From NCBI GenBank assembly GCA_003439945.1, contig QVRM01003977.1, positions 248,001 to 312,000 of the forward strand: a stretch of 64,000 nucleotides of DNA, given 5' to 3'. The notes under the pieces were generated by a model, which was not told the DNA's origin, did not search any database, and saw nothing but the letters and a program-made list of their open reading frames with translations. Position 1 is the stretch's first letter. Each line of letters starts with the position of its first letter. A program made the position numbers and the translations under genes. Shown piece after piece: positions 58,235 to 64,000 of the stretch. Origin of the DNA: Dermanyssus gallinae. Taxonomy: Eukaryota; Arthropoda; Arachnida; Mesostigmata; Dermanyssidae.

Positions 58235-58910
58235 ATGCTGGAAAGAGTTGACGAATTCCAAGGATTAACCGCCGCAACGTATTATGTTTTTCGCAGTCAA
58301 TCGACCTCCTCTTCTGAATTTCACAGCCGTAGTCTTCATGGCGGTTATTTCCAGCCCACTTAAGAGCCGACGAAGAACACTTCTGCCAGAGAGGTCATGC
58401 CCTTGATGGCAACCAGCTACCACTATGTCCTATGCATACATCATAACTATGGCCGTTCAGTACTCCTGTCAAATATAGCCGACAAAGTCGACAAGCAAAA
58501 CGGTGAAGGTGATGCAGCCCTTTGCGGGGTTCTCACATTTTGCCATGCCCGCATTCTGCTCACCCTGTACCGGTAAGATGAGCTCGTCAACAAAGAAGTT
58601 CGGAATTACGCTCAGAAGAGGGCCATCAATCTCTGCGTGTCGGAATGACTTCACCAGAAGGTCTCGAGGTACTTTGCCGAAGGCTTTAACTCAGTTTTTG
58701 ACTCGGTTCAAATACTGCATACGAATGGCCTCCCGACCTCCCGTGAAGCCGAATTGTTCTGACGGAAGGGTCTGGTCGGCCACGTACTCGATCCGTTTAA
58801 TAACCAATTCGGAGGAGATTTTCTTCAGCGCGAATTGTAATTTTATTGCAAAATGGATTTACCCTAATCGTGTGAATTATTACCTACGTGTGTCCTAAGA
58901 ACGGCCACTG
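58235..58910 (-). pseudogene. LINE reverse transcriptase fragment (FRRGGRL family)
   Basis: Read down the minus strand: ELVIKRIEYVADQTLPSEQFGF (RT fingers), VKAFGKVPRDLLVKSF (motif A region; the first catalytic aspartate is not intact), ITFTVLLVDF, then IVMMYA-stop-DIVVAG (YADD box with a stop), GLEITAMKTTAVKFRRGGRL and SLEFVNSFQ. The last blocks match the fragment at 54.2 kb. Several stops and frame changes are present. The C-terminal motif is missing, and the sequence passes directly to the shared 3' UTR-like block, so the copy has an internal deletion. Confidence 0.75.
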
Positions 58911-58919
58911 CCGACTTAG

Positions 58920-61120
58920 TATTGAGACAATGAACTCGTCAATAAAATTGCTGTGATATTATTCCATTTGTGTGCGAACATGCCGACATTCCATTAGGCT
59001 AATGCGAGGTACCCCCAAATATGTGCAGTAATGTGCGGGCTGGAAATGTAATGCTTAAATATTAAGTTATTACCAACCGCAATTTCGCTAGACACGATTG
59101 TGTGAGTTCCTATCTGAAGAGAGTGCTGGTCTTAACGCAGTTGTAGACAGGAATATTTGGCTAAATTAACTTAATCGAGCTCTAAAAACTACCGATGGCT
59201 TTCAACTCATTACAGGCATTCGGAACTTGGCGAGGCTCGATGGTACGAATGTGGATCTTCCCCCGTCGATGAATTCCGTTTTTTACTGGGAGAAATCTCT
59301 GCTATTATTGTTCCGTATTCGATAAAACCGATATAAAATCCTCGTTAGAAGCATTTCGAAAAAACTTTGCGCTCGTTGTAGAACAAATGTTTAACTATGT
59401 CTGTAAAGTCGTCGAACGAATTGTGTTACTTGGACTAGACCGACAAAGCTGACGCGGGCCCATTATGGCAACATGTTGCGGACTTAAGACACTCAAATTT
59501 GTCTTTGCATCTTCCATGCAACCGATTGCACCTATGTTTATAAAATTGAGGATTTATACTTCTACCCAACGAAACGTAACCGGTATTGTTGCTCGAGGCG
59601 TTAACATGTCAAGTCCGCCGAAGCGACGTTTCCGCGTCCTACTTCGCATGACATGCACTGGCGGAAAAAAATATCTGGATCTTTGACCATTGATAGCTAG
59701 CTTTAGGTGGTCGCTGATTGTATCAAAAATCACCATCGTCATGATCTTGAGCCCGCCCAGAATGCGAAAGGGCAAATTTCCAAAGCTGGATGGTCAGTCA
59801 CGGTGTCGTACCAAACGTGTGGCCAACCTTCGTCGAAGGAAGGTCTAACGTCGGAGTATCGGGCGTTTACTATAGTCGGAACGCAGATCTGGGACACATG
59901 GGTTTCTCGAAAACTACCACATACTGCCCTCCAAAATACTGCCCCGAACTATGTTGGAGACGTCGGTTCACACTGCAAGTAGAGGACAAGCATCATTACG
60001 TAAAGAAAAGACAAGACACAAAGGCGCGCAAAGTATGATTCTGGACAGGTTGTCGTACGGAATATAAGAAAACCTCTACCGTCCCCGGCGACTCGCTTAC
60101 CTTTCTTTGGAAGTAGTACCTACTTCTCAATCCAAATACATCCTAGCAGAGTCTCAATCTCGGGGGTGCATAGTCTTCGAGGTCTGCAGGTGTGGAGCTA
60201 CGACAAAGAAACAAAAAAAAAGAAACAAACTTGATTTGCACTCCAACACTCGATGGCGTAGTATACAGATACAAGTAACTCTCATACTTACTTGATCACC
60301 GAAACCAGACAACCTATTTTTTAAACGAAATAAAGCCTTCATAACTAGGTGCTGTTCACTGAGCAGTACCTACAGCCAGCATTTCCCCCAAGTGTGCCAA
60401 GGCAACGGGAGATAGCTGCCAGGTGCACTGTGAATAGAGCTAATACATATGGCCCATGGTCAGACACCCGTTTTAAGTATCGGCTCAGCTTGTTCCCTCG
60501 TGCATGACAATCAGCTGAAATCACTGAAAGACAGACAAATAAAGAGATAGGCGGCGTCATTGAGCAAATGCGGGATGCGGGACTGTTTACACCATCATAA
60601 TCGGCGTACACAAATTCAGTGTTTTTGGAGAAGAAGAAAATTCAGCCATGGGTTGGCTGTCGACGATCGCAGATGTATTGGTGATGGCACTTACAAGGTC
60701 GCCAATGGCGTTTCAGCAGCTAATATGGAACGTGAAAGATGAGCTCATAGACATAGCGCTACCATGCATAGGTGATTTGATGACCGCAGCCGATCATCAT
60801 GATACGCATTTTGAAAATGTCAAAATAGAATTATTCAAACACTGGCAGGGAGCCTATCTGTTTGACTTGAGAAGTAACAGTCGTCAACCGTGGCGTTTCT
60901 GGGATTCAAAGCATTGCGACTCGGAGTGCATCCGGGAGATGGAATATGTTGATTGTTTATTATTTTGCGTATAAGATAATTGCGCACGTTCATCTCGAGC
61001 TCTATCAAGCGCATAGCTTGTTCGGAGTCCCTTTTATGAGATTACAATGTATAATTAATATTTGCCATTTTCACCTATTTACAATGCGTTGTGTAACATG
61101 GTTTGCATTACTTATACAAT
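58920..61120. other. No gene supported
   Basis: Two weak protein-like spots (about 59790-59960 and 60600-60740) were examined and not accepted. Otherwise no recognisable feature. Confidence 0.4.
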
Positions 61121-61129
61121 TTTTTTCAC

Positions 61130-61680
61130 CAAAGTTTCGAGACAGTGCTCTCTGAGGTCGCAGTTAAGTTTGAGCAGAGACTTTGTCTGCTTGACGGAAG
61201 CCGGTACTTACTGGAACAAACAAAGCTGCAAATCACTAAAGGCTTCCCCCGACAGATGTCAGTGTCAAAAATTCTGCGTTGCTTAGCAAGCCTTGCAAAT
61301 TTCTTCCAACATGAATGCAATCAATAAAAAGTAGCTAGCTCGATTACCCGTCAACTGTCGGCAAAGGAATGCAGCAATCTTTCGACCAATTGGAACAGAT
61401 GGCAATGGCACTTGTGCGCAATGCAAAGTTCCGTTTCGTACGGGCATTTCACTCGCGTGGTGACCGACTCTGCGGCCGTGGGCGAGCTAAAGTCAAAGAC
61501 TAACTCGACGCAATCTGCGCGCTGGAGGACCAGAGGTGCAGAGTTTACCGTCAAGGTTCAATATAGGCCAGGTGGAGGAGGAGGAGGCAAGAAGCGTCAT
61601 GTTGACGCCTTTAGCCGCGCGTCCAACGTGCGGCGTGAGCAACGAGTATTTGAACGAGAATGCGATTTCAGAACATTCTG
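61130..61680 (+). pseudogene. Ty3/Gypsy pol remnant: RT end to RNase H
   Basis: In plus frames, LEQTKLQITKGFPRQMSVSK followed by LASLANFFQH corresponds to the end of a Ty3/Gypsy RT (KI-AI-FPRP-S-KELR-FLG-VN-F-RF). After a stop and frame change, ITRQLSAKE, then FTRVVTDSAAVGELKSK, ARW, FTVKVQYRPG and HVDAFSRAS match the RNase H and its end (TDH-AL, YRPG, VADALSR). The final DALSR reads DAFSR. No LTR, protease or integrase was found, so only an internal fragment survives. Confidence 0.75.
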
Positions 61681-61699
61681 TGGGCAGAACAGACAAACG

Positions 61700-63330
61700 A
61701 GATTTAGCAGTACTGCTAGAAGCAGAAGTGGGCATGACGCAAGCGAATGACGCAAACATCGAAACAAGTAAAAAATAGTAAAAAATATACATATAATGCC
61801 ACGGGAAGTACGTAAAAGGCACTGCTTCCCTCAGGCATAACAACTATATGGACCTTCACGTACGCGCTCGTTGAAGAGCTGTGAGCTTGCCTGCTAGCAC
61901 AAAGGTCATTGTCTGTACACCTTGTCTGTTCGAAGGAAAATTAGACAACAGAACGCGGCACAGTGTTTACGTCATCAATCACCTCCGTTTAGAGAGAGAT
62001 TTGTTCGAATATAGTATCAATCGTTTCGACTTATCATTGACAGAGCAATGAGCATGTTGAGCAGATGAAAAACAAAGACGTTGCTAGACTGTTACGCACC
62101 TGTGTGCAGTAAGTAGTGCTACTGCGCTAGGTATACTGAAAAGAAGAACTGGACAATGAAGCTACCACACAGATGGAAACAACACACACACACACATGAA
62201 CAGAGCTTTAGCAAAGAGTAAAGTTTTTCGTTACTTATTGTCGAATAGCAGGACGTCACATGGATGACCGCCGAGAAAATACAGGAGGCTATGAGATCAA
62301 CACGCTGGACAGGAACAGTCGGCTGGAAATCGCTTGAGTAGCGAGAACAAGGGAGGCCAATGACAGATCAGACGATCGTCGGGAAAAAGACGCCCGAGCT
62401 CGTCAAAATTAAAGCAGTGGTATAGGCATTTAAAAAACGCGACAAATGTTCATAGGCAAGTCGATACCGTTCATAAATTTCACATTTGGGTAAGGGGTAG
62501 GGTTGATCGGCCACTCTGAATCGATCGATGTTTCGATGAGGTCTTCGAATTTGGTCAAACGGCCGGTTTTAACTCCAAGTGACTGGATGTATGTATGATA
62601 AAAAGCAGGGAGGACACTAATCAGAGACGAGGATAAAGCCACCCAACGCTTACAATCACCGACTAGCTTTATTTAACAGAATTCTCGCAGAGGGCAAAAT
62701 ATCGCCATTATGGCATCTGTCCAGGCTCTCTCAATTTTTTTAAGAGACGGACTCGACAAACGTGGTGTGGATGATCGCTAGATCGCGCGCTTCCCCGAGC
62801 AATTTTGGTTCCGCAATGAGCTCAAGTTCCCAGACGCCGTGCACTTCATTCTACCTGCTGGCTCTACCTATTTCTCAGTGGAGCGCGCAATATTTCAACC
62901 AAAAACAAGTGCAATGCAGTTGAAATTAATTGTAGCAGAGCACGTATGCAGTAGGCTGCAATATTTTGGGTTCGGCCCACCCGGCCATCCACCTTGCAGA
63001 CAAAGCATTGATAATAATAATAATAATAGTTGCTAATAAGCTCCAAACAAGCCAAATATTTAAGATTCATTTATTGTTGAGATAAAAATATCTTTTATTC
63101 TCATTGAGTTTGCTCGTATGAGCGGCCGTCGTCGTCGGCGGAAAACATTTTACATTCTTGTCACAGAATATTTACAATGAACGCGTTTAAAGGTCTAGAC
63201 TGTACTTTCTCAACACGTCCCTTATAGTGAGTTTCAGCTATGCTGGTTAGACCGGAGAAGAGCGCGTTCGTTCTAGAGGTGTAGGGTACCTCTACCGAAC
63301 CCTGGGGGGGGGGGGGGTGAACGAGAGGAA
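61700..63330. other. No gene seen
   Basis: No integrase or LTR of the preceding Gypsy remnant was recognised. A short (TAA)n lies at 63011-63028. Confidence 0.4.
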
Positions 63331-63333
63331 TAG

Positions 63334-63371
63334 GGGTTTTTAGTAATACGATCGAGAAGTCCCACACTACC
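63334..63371 (+). repeat. Conserved motif shared with 11336-11368
   Basis: GGGGTTTTTAGT, spacer, AGTCCCACACTACCC, preceded by a G14 run (63304-63317). See the copy at 11.3 kb. Confidence 0.4.
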
Positions 63372-63387
63372 CACGCGATCCTTCACA

Positions 63388-64000
63388 TCAGCGCGGGGAA
63401 TATATTGTTGTTGTTATGCATAACGCATGTTCCCAAACTTCACGAAAAATAAGGTACCTCTCTGAAAGTTTGCATACCTCAGGCTCATCTATACAAACTG
63501 ATATGGTAATTCGAATCAATATTCGTAGATATACGTCGGCACCCAGATACCGCCTTCGAGCAGATGGTTTAACTGTTTCTAGCAGCTGTAGCTTTTGGAG
63601 GCTATAGCATACTTTAGCACGATACACCTCAAAAAGTAGAGGACAGCATACCGTTCTCTGCACACTGGCGGGCACGTAGGCGTTCAACCGCTGCTGCACC
63701 ACACAATAGACAATCCAGACAATGAAATGTGTTGTTGCCAACGGCACCGTAGAAGAAGGACACAGTCAAGTAACACGCGGATGGAATCACCAACACCGAC
63801 TCTCCTCTATTGCGAGGAGATTGTTTCAGTAGGAGACAGAGAGGCATACTGCCAAGCTGCCCGCATTCGTGCTATCATCACCTGGCCATACTCAACACTC
63901 AACGCTATGTCCCTGGCGGTTAGCGCAAAGCCGTTCTGCGTTCTTAACTTACGTTCCTCTCACACAGAGTACTACACCTACTGCAGTGATATTAAGGCGA
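63388..64000. other. No gene supported
   Basis: A 119-codon minus-strand frame (63388-63747) has no recognised domain and competes with frames on the other strand. Confidence 0.35.

Noticed and set aside
59790..59982. Possible LINE endonuclease end (PTFVEGRSN..GVSGVYYS)
   Set aside because: Only a loose pattern; the GDxN and SDH blocks are absent.
60560..60742. WRRRKFSHGLAVDDRRCIGDGTYKV, vaguely reminiscent of MULE-type proteins
   Set aside because: Too short, and no catalytic block or neighbouring domain could be confirmed.

Overview
This is a window of eukaryotic, almost certainly arthropod, nuclear DNA. The evidence is spliced coding exons bounded by GT/AG sites, introns of about 2.8 kb, many tRNA-derived SINEs, decayed LINE, mariner and Ty3/Gypsy pieces, and very abundant (TA)n, (TTA)n, (AAC)n and (CAG)n microsatellites. 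The one gene I can name, Pellino, reads like arthropod Pellino. A mite or other chelicerate is possible, but I cannot establish that. Gene density is very low.

Layout. 0-5 kb: an open P/Q-rich edge ORF, two large (TTA)n tracts, a SINE, a 150-bp (TA)n array, and two candidate minus-strand exons at 4.16-4.72 kb from an unrecognised gene. 5.5-9.5 kb: an almost complete LINE whose ORF1 has an SGNH-hydrolase-like block and whose ORF2 has endonuclease and reverse transcriptase domains, interrupted by one in-frame stop. 10-18 kb: decayed mariner, SINE and LINE pieces. 18-23.3 kb: microsatellite-rich and locally GC-richer DNA. 23.5-25 kb: a SINE inserted in a (TA)n array, an RT fragment and another tRNA-like SINE head. 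25.94-28.82 kb: a complete DD41D-type Tc1/mariner-superfamily transposon with inverted arms of about 600 bp and a transposase broken by a single stop. 30.2-30.9 kb: a LINE 3' fragment. 35.3-42.6 kb: Pellino on the minus strand (three recognised exons, 5' exon not found). 43.5-45.3 kb: another RT fragment and a polyglutamine ORF overlapping a candidate exon. 48.5-54 kb: a second microsatellite-rich zone containing a fold-back repeat. 54-59 kb: LINE fragments, a palindromic MITE related to the 26-kb transposon, and a SINE. 61.1-61.7 kb: a Ty3/Gypsy RT-RNase H remnant.

Pellino is the only recognised host gene. It encodes the FHA-RING E3 ligase that acts with Pelle/IRAK kinases in Toll signalling. 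Here its FHA wing carries two long low-complexity insertions. The rest is a history of repeats. Several elements sit inside split (TA)n arrays, and the autonomous DD41D element, a related MITE and a possible solo terminus all abut TA repeats.
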